64,000 nt of DNA from Mucilaginibacter endophyticus. GTDB taxonomy: Bacteria > Bacteroidota > Bacteroidia > Sphingobacteriales > Sphingobacteriaceae. How positions within the stretch are numbered: the first letter of the stretch is position 1; each line of letters begins with the position of its first letter. Positions 26,281-35,842 of the stretch are shown here, in pieces. The notes below the pieces were generated by a model, which saw only the letters and a program-made list of their open reading frames with translations, had not been told where the DNA came from and made no database searches. The translations under genes and the position numbers were made by a program. The stretch is from the NCBI RefSeq assembly GCF_003351025.1, contig NZ_QPCG01000011.1, forward strand, positions 62,001 through 126,000, written 5' to 3'.

Positions 26281-27027
26281 TCAGGCAACAGGATGGCCGC
26301 TTATAAACAGCAAATGCGAATCTGATCCCGCTTTAAATACAATCTCCGACTGATCATCTGCGCTTCCGAATGCTAAAGTATCATTCGTATTCATCAGGCT
26401 TTTCCCTGCGGATGTTTCTATCTCCATACCACCGGACAACAGGTAAACGGTGCCGTTCCAGTTAGATGGCAGCAAGTGTTTAAAGTTCTTTCCTGCTTCT
26501 ATCTTAATATCCAGAAAAGTAATGTCTTCGGGTGTTTTTATTGGGTTTATCAATCCGTTTGTTGAACCCATAACAACTTTAACTTTTATGCCACCGGCTT
26601 CTGAAACCGGCATTTTCTCAACCGGGATCAGTATGCTTTTCGGCGGTAGGTTCCGGGTTTCGGCAGGGATCTCCAAAAACAGTTGTAAGCCATGGATTTT
26701 CGCATTGGGTTCTTCCGGAAACTCGTGATGGGTCACGCCGCTACCTGCCCAGGTCCAGAGCAGGCTGCCTGTGGATATGGTAAGGTCTTCACCCATAGAA
26801 TCCTGGTTATGGTAAGGAGCCGAGTCATCAAAAAGATAGCTCACAGCCGACATGTGGCGGTGTTGGTGAGGACCGAAAACGTCGCTGCTTAAGCGAAAAT
26901 GGTCAAAGCCCATAATGGGGCTGGATAAGCCGGCGTAATCATTCCTGTTTGCCCTGAATGCCGAAAATGACGCGTTACCGGTTTGGGCAAGTTTAACAAT
27001 CCTTGATTGTTTTAACTCAGATGTCAT
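26281..27027 (-). CDS. Pirin family protein
   Basis: A bicupin of about 248 residues with the pirin signature: SPIMGFDHFRLSSDVFGPHQHRHMSA, quoted in part as FGPHQHRHMSAVSYLF, giving the His ligands near residues 45-55. GSGVTHHEFPEEPNAKIHGL follows near residue 100. Pirins bind iron, and some act as quercetinases or redox-linked cofactors. It is preceded by a DoxX gene ending 8 bp upstream, so the two form an operon. Confidence 0.85.
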   Translation of the reverse strand: MTSELKQSRIVKLAQTGNASFSAFRANRNDYAGLSSPIMGFDHFRLSSDVFGPHQHRHMSAVSYLFDDSAPYHNQDSMGEDLTISTGSLLWTWAGSGVTHHEFPEEPNAKIHGLQLFLEIPAETRNLPPKSILIPVEKMPVSEAGGIKVKVVMGSTNGLINPIKTPEDITFLDIKIEAGKNFKHLLPSNWNGTVYLLSGGMEIETSAGKSLMNTNDTLAFGSADDQSEIVFKAGSDSHLLFISGHPVA

Positions 27028-27034
27028 AATCATA

Positions 27035-27493
27035 TTATTTGTTTTTATTAGTGAACAAAGTGTCTATGCCCGCTTTCCCGCTGCCTGCCACCAGTAATGA
27101 CACCAGCATACTCAGCATCAGTATATGGTATTCAAACCCTTCTCCTTTTAATAAACCGTACCAGTTCATGAAAAAGCCTATGTGTATGTGTACCATCAAA
27201 ATCATCCCCATCACGAGGCAAATACAGGCGAAAGCGAATAACCTTGTAAACAAGCCTGCCAGGATGAAGACGCTGCCAAAAAATTCAAGAAAAATTACCA
27301 GGAAGCCGATTAGCGGCGGCAAACCCAGCGATGAAAAATAGTTCATAGATCCAGTGTAGCCAGATCCTTGGAACCAGCCGGTAAATAATTGCGCCCCATG
27401 CGGGAACATCACGATAAAAAACGCGATCCGTAAAACGAGCGGAACAGCTGAACCTACATCCGTAGCCGTAATTTTTTCGATTAAGGTTTTCAT
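27035..27493 (-). CDS. DoxX family membrane protein
   Basis: A protein of about 152 residues with four helices. It carries the classic DoxX start VLRIAFFIVMFPHGAQLFTGWF, then FLEFFGSVFILAGLFTRLFAF and GMILMVHIHIGFFMNWYG. The ATG at 27493 (MKTLIEKITATD) is preferred over 27514. It is the first gene of an operon with pirin. A perfect TTAAGA-AA-TCTTAA dyad sits 52 bp upstream. Confidence 0.8.
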   Translation of the reverse strand: MKTLIEKITATDVGSAVPLVLRIAFFIVMFPHGAQLFTGWFQGSGYTGSMNYFSSLGLPPLIGFLVIFLEFFGSVFILAGLFTRLFAFACICLVMGMILMVHIHIGFFMNWYGLLKGEGFEYHILMLSMLVSLLVAGSGKAGIDTLFTNKNK

Positions 27494-27545
27494 ATATTTT
27501 AATATTATTATCAAACAAAACTATTGCGGTGATGGCTATCTGTTA

Positions 27546-27559
27546 TTAAGAAATCTTAA
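27546..27559. promoter_or_regulatory. TTAAGA-N2-TCTTAA site before DoxX/pirin
   Basis: TTAAGA-AA-TCTTAA is a perfect 6-bp dyad located 52 bp before the DoxX start. It is one of five similarly spaced copies in 26.1-33.3 kb, next to genes flanked by two Crp/Fnr regulators. Confidence 0.6.
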
Positions 27560-27686
27560 GAAATAATGCGTATCTTTCATGACTAAAATAAATCATATAT
27601 TGTTCTGGTAATCAATACGTTTTCCTCAAATAGAAGCAGTAGTAGCCTGGCTATCCCATACTTGATTGCTATCAAATTTTTCATAT

Positions 27687-29108
27687 TCAGAAGTGTAGGT
27701 TTGCGCTTATGCCCGTATACCATATATCATGGCCTGCTGCCGGTACGGCTTTTAAAAAAGCTCCTCTTTTATAATAGGTGGCGATACCTGTTATACTAAG
27801 CCTGTTGCTGTGCTGGTAGGCCGTAACGAGGTCATACATCTGGCCTATGGATCGTTTGGAGTTAGAAGCCGGAATAAAGGAGATTCCACCGGGGTTATAG
27901 ATGCCATCGCCCGTTGATTGCCGCCACAACCTGTAATAGCCCCCGGTGATATGGATTTTTGTAAAGGGCTGTATGCCGCTTTTAAGGTGGATCAGAAACA
28001 GGTTCGATGCGCCCGCGTTATCAATAAAACCGTAATAAATGGCTTTGGGATAAATGGGGTTGAATGTTTGCAGGTCAGGATCGGCAGCGTTTTTATCACC
28101 GCTCGACATGGCCGACTGTAGCGAAACGTCGGGTTTTATCCGCCCCGTAAATTGATGTGTTATGGTTTGGGTCACTTTCCAGGCCAGGATACTTCCGCTG
28201 CCAAATGTGCCCAACTGAAGATCGGCCTCGGTATAGGCCGACCAACCCTTTTTGGCAAATGTAAGCCCTGTTCCTATGGTATGCCGTTTATCAGTACCGG
28301 CACCCTGGGTAAATACGGCGTTTTGCCGGTTAGTGTGGATATAAAACACATCGGCCTTATTGAGCCAGCCCTGCTGAAAATTTTGTGTAAACCATGCGCC
28401 CACTATCTTTTGAGAAGCGTCTATCTGATCGTCAAAAAAACCGGGATTGGTTTTCATCAGCTCCATCGCGAAAACATCCAGCTTGCTGTCGCCTTTTACC
28501 ATTATAAATTTGGCTCCGGCAAATGAACGGTGAACGTTAGCGTCGCGGATATCTAATAAACTTCCCACTCCGTAATGAAGCGCCTGTTCGCCAACCCGGA
28601 GTTTCAATATGGTGTTGTTTGGCGTTCTGGCGGTGTACTCGGCAAACAGTTGGGTAAAGGCCAGCTTATTTAGATCCTGGATGGGGCGCGGGCCGCCATT
28701 GCGGCCGCTTAGGGAGCTCGATTCTATTTCGCCGAAAAACCTGACATGCTTGTTGTACCGGAAATCCGTATGCAGCAAAACGCGGTGTAAAAAATAGCCG
28801 TTATCATCCTGCGGACCAATTCCCCACAAATAGTTGCTGAAACGGTCGTAACCTTCGCGCAGCGAGCCGCCTATGCTGATAAATCCTTTGTTATGGCGTA
28901 TTGGCAGGTGCCCTATATGGGAAAAAAAATCCTGGGGCGGATCAGTGCTTTTATGAGCCGGCCAATATTCTTCGGCCGCGTCGGGCAGGTAGCCTGTTTT
29001 TACAGAATCCCTCGACTGGCAAAAAGCATCGTGACAAAACCAGGGGGCGAAAATAATTGAGGCCGCTAAATACTTGCTGAAGCCCCAGGGGAGTAGTTTC
29101 TTCTTCAT
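27687..29108 (-). CDS. Alginate-export-type outer-membrane porin
   Basis: A 473-residue protein with a signal peptide and many amphipathic strands. RVLLHTDFRYNKHVRFFGEIE and LRVGEQALHYGVGSLLDIRD are typical of the alginate_exp (AlgE-like) domain, and the C-terminus is WYTGISANLHF. In Bacteroidota these porins often accompany redox enzymes rather than alginate genes. TTAAGA-TT-TCTTAA lies about 56 bp before its start. It is divergent from the hydrolase at 29365. Confidence 0.75.
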   Translation of the reverse strand: MKKKLLPWGFSKYLAASIIFAPWFCHDAFCQSRDSVKTGYLPDAAEEYWPAHKSTDPPQDFFSHIGHLPIRHNKGFISIGGSLREGYDRFSNYLWGIGPQDDNGYFLHRVLLHTDFRYNKHVRFFGEIESSSLSGRNGGPRPIQDLNKLAFTQLFAEYTARTPNNTILKLRVGEQALHYGVGSLLDIRDANVHRSFAGAKFIMVKGDSKLDVFAMELMKTNPGFFDDQIDASQKIVGAWFTQNFQQGWLNKADVFYIHTNRQNAVFTQGAGTDKRHTIGTGLTFAKKGWSAYTEADLQLGTFGSGSILAWKVTQTITHQFTGRIKPDVSLQSAMSSGDKNAADPDLQTFNPIYPKAIYYGFIDNAGASNLFLIHLKSGIQPFTKIHITGGYYRLWRQSTGDGIYNPGGISFIPASNSKRSIGQMYDLVTAYQHSNRLSITGIATYYKRGAFLKAVPAAGHDIWYTGISANLHF

Positions 29109-29163
29109 GTACGATTGCTGTTGGTTTGCTCAGCAAAACTCCGTTTTAGCGCAAAGCCGGGAA

Positions 29164-29177
29164 TTAAGATTTCTTAA
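29164..29177. promoter_or_regulatory. TTAAGA-N2-TCTTAA site before the porin gene
   Basis: TTAAGA-TT-TCTTAA is a perfect 6-bp dyad about 56 bp upstream of the minus-strand porin gene. Confidence 0.6.
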
Positions 29178-29268
29178 GTTTTTAAAATCACGGGTAATGT
29201 GCTTGAAAAAATATTGCGCCTATTTGATTGGACGGGCGCTAAAAAGCTTTTTAACCCATGATTAAAAC

Positions 29269-29282
29269 ATAAGATATCTTAA
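29269..29282. promoter_or_regulatory. TTAAGA-N2-TCTTAA site before the hydrolase
   Basis: ATAAGA-TA-TCTTAA (perfect inner 12-bp palindrome) lies 83 bp upstream of the hydrolase ATG. A TTTGTAG stretch closer to the start is a possible promoter. Confidence 0.6.
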
Positions 29283-29364
29283 TTTTTTTGACTGCCCTAA
29301 ACCTCAACTTTGTAGTGTTGAAAGTAATTAACAAGCAAAAACAAACACTAAAATTCATTCTGAC

Positions 29365-29970
29365 ATGAACACACAACCTTCAAAACTGACTGCAGACAAT
29401 TCACTGGTTATCCTGATCGACCACCAGCCTGGCTTATTGATGAACTGCAAAAACATTGAGCCGTTAACTATTAAAAATAATGTTGTTGCTTTCGCAAACG
29501 CGTTAAAAGTGTTGAATGTACCAACCATCTTAACCAAACAAAGCCTCGGCGGTTTCGGGCCGATCACCAAAGACCTGGCCGACGCGCTACCCGATGTTGA
29601 ACATGTAGACAGAACCATTATTGATGTATGGCAGGAACCTCGGATCCGTAAAATGATTGAAGATTCGGGCAAAACCCACATTGTGCTTGGCGGTATCACT
29701 TTAGAGGTTTGCGCCATGTTCCCTTCGCTTTCACTTCGCGAGGCCGGCTACCAGGTTTATACCGTAATGGATATTTCGGGTAGCCAGGGAGATGATATTG
29801 CAGACTGGGCAGAGTCAAGATTGGTACAGGCAGGTGCCATCCCTGTTAGTTTTACCGCCGTGTTAATGGAGATGCTGGCCGATAATTCGCGCCCGGAAGC
29901 AGCCGGTGTTTACGGAGCGCTTAGCGCAAGCTGGGGCCTGCCTGTTTTCCTGGCTGAATACAATAAATAA
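29365..29970 (+). CDS. Isochorismatase-like (YcaC-type) hydrolase
   Basis: A 201-residue cysteine hydrolase. Asp19 in VILIDHQPGLL and Cys116 in GGITLEVCAMFPSLS are the visible catalytic residues, and the family cis-peptide region GGIT precedes the Cys. The fold hydrolyses amide or related C-N bonds; the substrate is unknown. It is a single gene with a TTAAGA-N2-TCTTAA-type dyad upstream and a strong terminator downstream. Confidence 0.85.
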   Translation: MNTQPSKLTADNSLVILIDHQPGLLMNCKNIEPLTIKNNVVAFANALKVLNVPTILTKQSLGGFGPITKDLADALPDVEHVDRTIIDVWQEPRIRKMIEDSGKTHIVLGGITLEVCAMFPSLSLREAGYQVYTVMDISGSQGDDIADWAESRLVQAGAIPVSFTAVLMEMLADNSRPEAAGVYGALSASWGLPVFLAEYNK

Positions 29971-30055
29971 ATGTTTCGCGCGATGCGATGCTAATTGCCG
30001 ATACACGCTGCCATCTGCCTTTTATTTACCTATAAATTAAAAAGGCGTGTATCCT

Positions 30056-30093
30056 GAAACCGCTTCATAGTAATTCATGAAGCGGTTTCCTTC
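30056..30093 (+). terminator. Terminator after the isochorismatase-like gene
   Basis: GAAACCGCTTCAT (30056-30068) and ATGAAGCGGTTTC (30077-30089) form a perfect 13-bp stem with an 8-nt loop, 86 bp after the stop. Confidence 0.65.
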
Positions 30094-30126
30094 CTTCACT
30101 CCCTCATCATCTCATAAATTACTGCT

Positions 30127-32471
30127 ATGGATCTAAAACGATATAATGATAGTCCGGTGCGGACAAGAATTTCATTTCACGTTATTATTGAGCGCCTAAA
30201 AAAAGTTGCTGAAGAGGGGGCTGGCTTCCGTTCGGAAAGGGCCCGGCAGGTGTTAACACGCGTTGCCCCGCATAATGTATTATATCACGGCACCACAGAT
30301 CCTGATATACTCATTGAACACGAGGACCTTATAGCCGAGATATTAGCCGATATTTTTCCTGCCATGTTGAGTGATAACGAAATAAAAGGGATTACTGTCC
30401 CTTTTCAAAATATCCTGCTGAACCCAACCAACCGGCTGCAACGGATTTTGCAGGAGGCCGGGTCTGATTTCAACCTTGCCATAAGAGGGTATAACCATCA
30501 CCAGTTTTATGTGAACACCTGTTGTCTTATTCTGAACACCCATTACGGTGCCAACTTCAATTTCAACAGGTCGCTGTTTTATGATATCCCCAACGCGCAG
30601 GGCATTATGAAGCATTATCGTATTTTATACAATACCGACTTTATGGAGCTTTCGCCCACTGATAAAGCTGTAGACATAACGTCACGTGATATCGAAATTT
30701 TAAGAGATAATTTCGACAACCTGGAACTTTGGAAAAAATATTTTCCTGAAGATAGCTGGAATTACAAAGGTTTTGCTATCGTGAACCTTTTTGACGCCAC
30801 CCTGGAGAACGCGGTATCGGCGCTGAAAGGAACTTTGCTTGGCAGCGGCTATGGCACAGATCTCCAATGCCGGATGTTGCAGGTATTTCGTTCCGTTTAC
30901 AGAATCCCTGACCTTGATATCGGTTTCGCATCGTTTGATAAAGCTGAAAATAAATTCAGTTTCAATACGTTCAGTCCCGGGTTTAAAAGTTATCTCTTAA
31001 AGGATGAAAAGGAAGAAGAATGTATCGTGTTGCTTAAACTTGTACAACAGCAAAAGTACGTAGCCATATCAAATATTGCCCAACTGCTTTACGAAGAGCC
31101 GGGCAATGGAATGTTACGCCGCCTGGCCGACCAGGGTATTCAGAGCATCATTTTATCGCCGGTGGTAAAAAACGGGCACCAGTTAGGCATCATTGAGCTT
31201 GTTTCATCAAAAACCGGCGAGCTTAACAGCATCAATGCCAATCAGCTTGAGATAATGATGCCTTATATAACTGATGCATTTGAACGCCAATATAACTTTA
31301 TGCAAAGCCAGATCCAGGCACTTATTCAAAACGAATACACCACCATACATCCAAGCGTTTGCTGGAAGTTTCGAAAAGAAGCTTTAAGGGCTTTACTGGC
31401 AAGGGCGGCACAAAGCGAGTACACCTTGAAATCGGTCAGATTTAGCGCAGTTACGCCACTTTACGGGCAAATTGATGTAAAAGGCTCATCCGATAAGCGC
31501 AACAGCAGCGTGCAGCTTGATCTGCTCGTGCAACTTATCGCGGTGGTCAGGCTTTTACATCACCTGCCCGCTGATTTATTGATGATTTCGATCTTAAAAT
31601 CAGCACCCTGCAAAAAATGGCCGATGACGCGCGCTTGACGTTAAGGGCTGATACGGAACAGGCCGCGCAAAATTACCTTGAATCACAGATCCACCCGGTA
31701 TTAATTAAGCACAAGGCCATTAACCCGGCGGCAATAAATAATTATTTTGTTCAGGCAGAGCGAGGAGGCGATTACCACCTTAACCGACGCATGTATGATG
31801 ATACATTGACACTTATCAACCAAAAAATGGCTTCGGTGCTGGATCAGGCTCAGCTTGCTGCACAAAGCGTGTACCCGCATTATTATGAGCGTTACAAAAC
31901 GGATGGCGTTGAACATAACATGTATATAGGCCAGTCAATATCCCCGGCAAAAAAATATGATATTAATATGCTTTACAACCTGCGGCTTTGGCAGTTGCAG
32001 GTGATGTGCCAAATGGAACTGGAATACCGGGTTTTAAAAGATAACCTCCCTTACCAGCTGGATGTGGCATCGCTTATATTGGCTTACAACCACCCAATGT
32101 CAATCCGTTTCAGGCTTGACGAAAAACGTTTTGATGTGGACGGAAGTTATAACGCCCGTTTTGAAGTGATTAAAAAGCGTATTGATAAGGCACGGATCAA
32201 AAACTCGGCGGAGCGCCTAACAAAGCCAGGCAAAATGACCATTGTTTATACCAATAGTGATGAAGAAGCGGAATACCTGCGCTATATTAACTTTTTGCAG
32301 AGCCGAAAGCTGTTTGAAGATGACCTGGAGATACTGGAAATTGAAGAACTTCAAGGGGTATCCGGTTTGAAAGCGATACGTGCAGGAATTAATTATGAAA
32401 ATGATCCTGCGCATTTTAAATTTACCAGTTTCGATGACCTGGTTTGTGAAGAGCAGGTAATTGTGGGTTGA
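30127..32471 (+). pseudogene. Large GAF-domain protein gene, frameshifted
   Basis: Two overlapping frames form one protein of about 780 residues. The first (30127-31638) covers residues 1 to about 485, with a GAF-like region (YRIPDLDIGFASFDKAE, VVKNGHQLGIIELVSSK). The second continues from about 31575 with FIDDFDLKISTLQKMADDARL to 32471. The first frame's last 20 codons (ISILKSAPCKKWPMTRA) do not look native, so a 1-base indel lies at about 31565-31580. The C-terminal part is unknown but well formed. Function may be sensory. The break could be real or an assembly error. Confidence 0.7.
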
Positions 32472-32512
32472 CATTGTTATTAGACAACCCAGTCAAAAAA
32501 ATCGACATAGCA

Positions 32513-32541
32513 AAGGCGCCTGATAAGCGCCTTATTTTTTT
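32513..32541 (+). terminator. Terminator after the GAF-domain gene
   Basis: AAGGCGC (32513-32519) pairs with GCGCCTT (32527-32533), followed by seven T. Confidence 0.75.
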
Positions 32542-32596
32542 GCCGGTATAGGTGAAGGTATCATTGGCTCATAAAACAGGAAACATTTCCCTTTTT

Positions 32597-33220
32597 TCAC
32601 ATTTTAAAATTCGATAAAATGTATCCTTTTCTGTTGCTGCGCATCACCTTTGCATGAACGGTATTAAAAAACTCGGGCGTTAAACCTAAAAAGGTGGCAA
32701 TGTGCTTTTGCGGTATGCGGTTGGCAACCTTGGGATAACGCTCCCTGAAGTAAATATAACGTTCTTCGGCGGTCATGCTCAGCATTTGCAAGTTACGGAG
32801 GTGCTGGTTTACCAGCGATTGCTGGTACGACATACGGAAGAAACGCTCCAGCGCCGGAACTTCTTCCATGAATTTTTCAAGTGCAAGGTGGTTTACCTGG
32901 ATCAGCTCTGAGTCTTCGAGCGCTACAATATTACAATAGGTCGGTGCCATCTGAGTGCGGCTGTACAGATCTGAAATCCACCAGTCTTCAATGGCGAAAT
33001 ACAAATTATGCTCGGTGCCCTTCTGGTCAACAAAATATTCGCGCAAACAACCTTTGTTTACAAAATATTCATCGGTGCATACATCGCCCTCTCTTAAAAG
33101 AAATTCTTTCTTTTTGATCTTTTTTATGCTGAGCAGTAAGCAGAATGCTTCTTCCTGTTCAGGGGGCATCAGAACAAAGCGCCTGATGTTCCGCAAGATA
33201 TTTTCATATAACATATCCAT
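32597..33220 (-). CDS. Crp/Fnr family transcriptional regulator
   Basis: A 207-residue regulator with the nucleotide-binding-type fold (LLREGDVCTDEYFVNKGCLR, FAIEDWWISDLYSRTQMAP) and HTH (IPQKHIATFLGLTPEFFNTV). It is strongly similar to the one at 25500-26111. It is divergent from the alpha/beta hydrolase at 33336, with a TAAGATATCTTA dyad in the gap. It may recognise the local TTAAGA-N2-TCTTAA sites. Confidence 0.85.
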   Translation of the reverse strand: MDMLYENILRNIRRFVLMPPEQEEAFCLLLSIKKIKKKEFLLREGDVCTDEYFVNKGCLREYFVDQKGTEHNLYFAIEDWWISDLYSRTQMAPTYCNIVALEDSELIQVNHLALEKFMEEVPALERFFRMSYQQSLVNQHLRNLQMLSMTAEERYIYFRERYPKVANRIPQKHIATFLGLTPEFFNTVHAKVMRSNRKGYILSNFKM

Positions 33221-33271
33221 TCAATTACAATTAACAACTTACAAAAGTTGCTGCTTTAAATGGGATAAAAA

Positions 33272-33285
33272 GTAAGATATCTTAA
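33272..33285. promoter_or_regulatory. TTAAGA-N2-TCTTAA-type site between crp and hydrolase
   Basis: GTAAGA-TA-TCTTAA contains the same perfect inner 12-bp palindrome (TAAGATATCTTA) as 29269-29282. It sits 52 bp from the crp start and 50 bp from the hydrolase start, so it could serve both. Confidence 0.6.
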
Positions 33286-33335
33286 GTTTTTTTAAAGGAC
33301 GATCCAGGAATTTTGTGATATCAAAACAAATACCC

Positions 33336-34160
33336 ATGATAAATCTGACAAAAGGACGAACTGAATTTCAATCTATTGGCAACACCTATCCCATTGCTGG
33401 TAACATCAGGCGGGAAGACCTGTTTATTGCAAATACTCCTTGCTCCTGGTTCTGGCCAGATGGTGCCGATACGGATAACATTGCTATCTATATTCACGGG
33501 GGGGCGTTTATTTTTGGTTCCGTCGCTTCGCATGCACCGATGGTAAGCTATATCGCCCGCGAACTGAACCGTAGAGTACTGGTGATCGATTATCGACTTG
33601 CTCCGGAACATCCGTTCCCGGCAGGCCTTACGGATTGCATTGAAGTTATCAAAGTGGTTTGCTCGCAAAATCCTGATGTTGGCTTCGGTATCATCGGCGA
33701 TAGTGCCGGGGGCAACCTAAGTTTGGCCGTTAACCTCGTATTACAGCAAACAAACTGCCCGACGCCGCGATATACCATCGTAATTTCGCCATGGGCCGAC
33801 CTTGAGTGTAAAAACGAGAGCTACATCCGGAATAAACTTACAGACACCATTCTTGAAAAGGCTTATTTAATGGAGGCCGCCAGGCTTTACACCTCTGAGC
33901 CGGATCTGTCAATACCACTTTTATCGCCTGTGAATGCCGATTTTAATGGATTGTCTCCGGTATTGATATTGGTTGGCACCTATGAAATACTTGAAGATGA
34001 CGCGTTGAATCTGCACCGCCGGCTTACAGCTCACGGCGTGCAGGCTGAGTTGCAAAGCTTTGAGCAGCAATTGCATGTATGGCCTTTTATGAATATCGAT
34101 ACCGATGCATCCCGCGATGCTTTAAAAGCAATGGCAAAATTTGCCCTAAAACACAGCTAA
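33336..34160 (+). CDS. Alpha/beta hydrolase (HSL-type esterase)
   Basis: An esterase of about 274 residues of the hormone-sensitive-lipase family. It has HGGAF oxyanion motif (YIHGGAFIFGSV), nucleophile elbow GDSAGG, an acid region LVGTYEILEDD and a His in QLHVWPF. An in-frame GTG at 33315 is also possible. It is followed 36 bp later by a GMC oxidoreductase, so the pair probably forms an operon acting on one substrate series. Confidence 0.85.
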   Translation: MINLTKGRTEFQSIGNTYPIAGNIRREDLFIANTPCSWFWPDGADTDNIAIYIHGGAFIFGSVASHAPMVSYIARELNRRVLVIDYRLAPEHPFPAGLTDCIEVIKVVCSQNPDVGFGIIGDSAGGNLSLAVNLVLQQTNCPTPRYTIVISPWADLECKNESYIRNKLTDTILEKAYLMEAARLYTSEPDLSIPLLSPVNADFNGLSPVLILVGTYEILEDDALNLHRRLTAHGVQAELQSFEQQLHVWPFMNIDTDASRDALKAMAKFALKHS

Positions 34161-34196
34161 AACATTTATCTACTTAAAAACAAATACGTAACAATT

Positions 34197-35711
34197 ATGG
34201 AAAACAATTCAGCAATAGTATATGACGTGATTATTGTAGGCGGGGGATCTGCCGGAGCGGTAATGGCCAGTCGTTTATCTGAAGATCCGTCAAGGAAGGT
34301 TTTACTGCTTGAGGGAGGCAAGGCTTATGCCCCTGATGCTTACCCGGAGGTTATAGCCAAAGCAGATCATGTAACCGGCGATAAAGACCACGACTGGGGC
34401 TATATGGGCGATACCGGCATTGCCGGTCGTAAAATACACGCTTTTCGCGGCAAAGTGCTGGGCGGCAGCTCGGGCGTGAACGCGGCGGTGGCCATGCGTG
34501 CCCGCAAGGCTGATTTTGATAAATGGGTGAAACTGGGTTTGAATAACTGGGATTTTGAAAAGGTTCTGGAAACCTATAAGCTGATGGAAACTACAATGGA
34601 TGGCGAAGATGTCATTCGCGGCCGAAGCGGTTTGTTCCCCATCCGCCAGGTACCTACAGAAGAGTTGACGCCGGCCCTTAAAGCGTTTGTTCTTGCCTCC
34701 GAACAGCAGGGATTTAATAAGGTTGCTGACTTCAACGGATATAAACAGGATGGGGTGAGCCCTTACCCGCTCAATGTGTTGAACGGCATACGGCAAAACA
34801 CCGGCATGACCTACCTTAATGCTGAGGTACGTAAGCGCGCTAACCTTACCATCATAGGAGAGCAAACAGCCGACCGCGCGCTGATCGAAAAAAACAGGGT
34901 TTATGGTATCATAACGGCCGATGGAACTGAATACCTCGGCAAAGAAGTTATACTGAGCGCGGGCGCTTACGGCAGCCCTGCTATATTGATGCGTTCGGGC
35001 ATAGGGCCTAAAAATGATCTTGAGGCTTTGGGCATCAAGGTTGTAAAAAACGCGCCTGTTGGCCAAAAGCTTTACGAGCACCCTTTTTACTATAATATTT
35101 ATGAACTAAAAAAAGAGGCGAACGCCATGAGCCCAGCTGCAGGTGCCATTTTATGGACACGAAGCAGCAATGCGCCCGATGACGAATTGGACATTCACGT
35201 ATCGGCAACCCATCTTTTTGATCCGTCGCTTACGGAGACAGGGGGCGCTATTGTTTTGGCCTGTGCCGTTACGACTCCTAAATCAAAGGGCTTTGTAAAA
35301 CTACAGAGTTCGGACCCGCTGGTTGCCCCTGTTATCGAATTTAATATGTTTAAGGAAGCAGATGACCTGCACCGGATGATCGAAGCCGTTAAGATGTCAA
35401 GAGGTATCGGGCTTAACGCCGCGTTTGTGCCGGTAAAACAGCGGGAAATGACACCCGGTGAGCTGGTTAACGACGATGTAGAACTCACTAAGGCTATTTT
35501 AGAGCAGATTGACGGTTACCAGCATCCTACATCAACCGTTCCCATGGGCTTGGAAAGCGACCCGGAAGCCGTAGTTGATGGCTGGGGCAAGGTTTTCGGT
35601 ATTGAAGGGTTGCGCGTTGTTGATGCTTCGATAATGCCTTACATTGTTTCTGCGCCGCCAAACGTAACAACGGTAATGATGGCAGAACATATCAGCAAAA
35701 ACGTGTACTAA
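34197..35711 (+). CDS. GMC family FAD oxidoreductase
   Basis: A 504-residue flavoprotein. The N-terminal dinucleotide fold is VIIVGGGSAGAVMASRLS, FAD contact GGSSGVNAAVAMR follows near residue 92, and the C-terminal GMC region has HPTSTVPMG and PPNVTTVMMAE. The usual second active-site residue (His or Asn near the end) is Asn in PPNVTT. It is an alcohol or sugar dehydrogenase/oxidase with unknown substrate. It follows the esterase with a 36-bp gap. Confidence 0.85.
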   Translation: MENNSAIVYDVIIVGGGSAGAVMASRLSEDPSRKVLLLEGGKAYAPDAYPEVIAKADHVTGDKDHDWGYMGDTGIAGRKIHAFRGKVLGGSSGVNAAVAMRARKADFDKWVKLGLNNWDFEKVLETYKLMETTMDGEDVIRGRSGLFPIRQVPTEELTPALKAFVLASEQQGFNKVADFNGYKQDGVSPYPLNVLNGIRQNTGMTYLNAEVRKRANLTIIGEQTADRALIEKNRVYGIITADGTEYLGKEVILSAGAYGSPAILMRSGIGPKNDLEALGIKVVKNAPVGQKLYEHPFYYNIYELKKEANAMSPAAGAILWTRSSNAPDDELDIHVSATHLFDPSLTETGGAIVLACAVTTPKSKGFVKLQSSDPLVAPVIEFNMFKEADDLHRMIEAVKMSRGIGLNAAFVPVKQREMTPGELVNDDVELTKAILEQIDGYQHPTSTVPMGLESDPEAVVDGWGKVFGIEGLRVVDASIMPYIVSAPPNVTTVMMAEHISKNVY

Positions 35712-35842
35712 GTAAAAGTTTCCAGGTGGTCCCGCTTCAATGGGATAAATAGTACAAATGTGTAGGTCGTTTTTATCAGTTGGTTGATTGAAACGGCCTG
35801 CATGTTCTGCATTGGTTTAATCTATCTCCTAAAAACAAGAAT

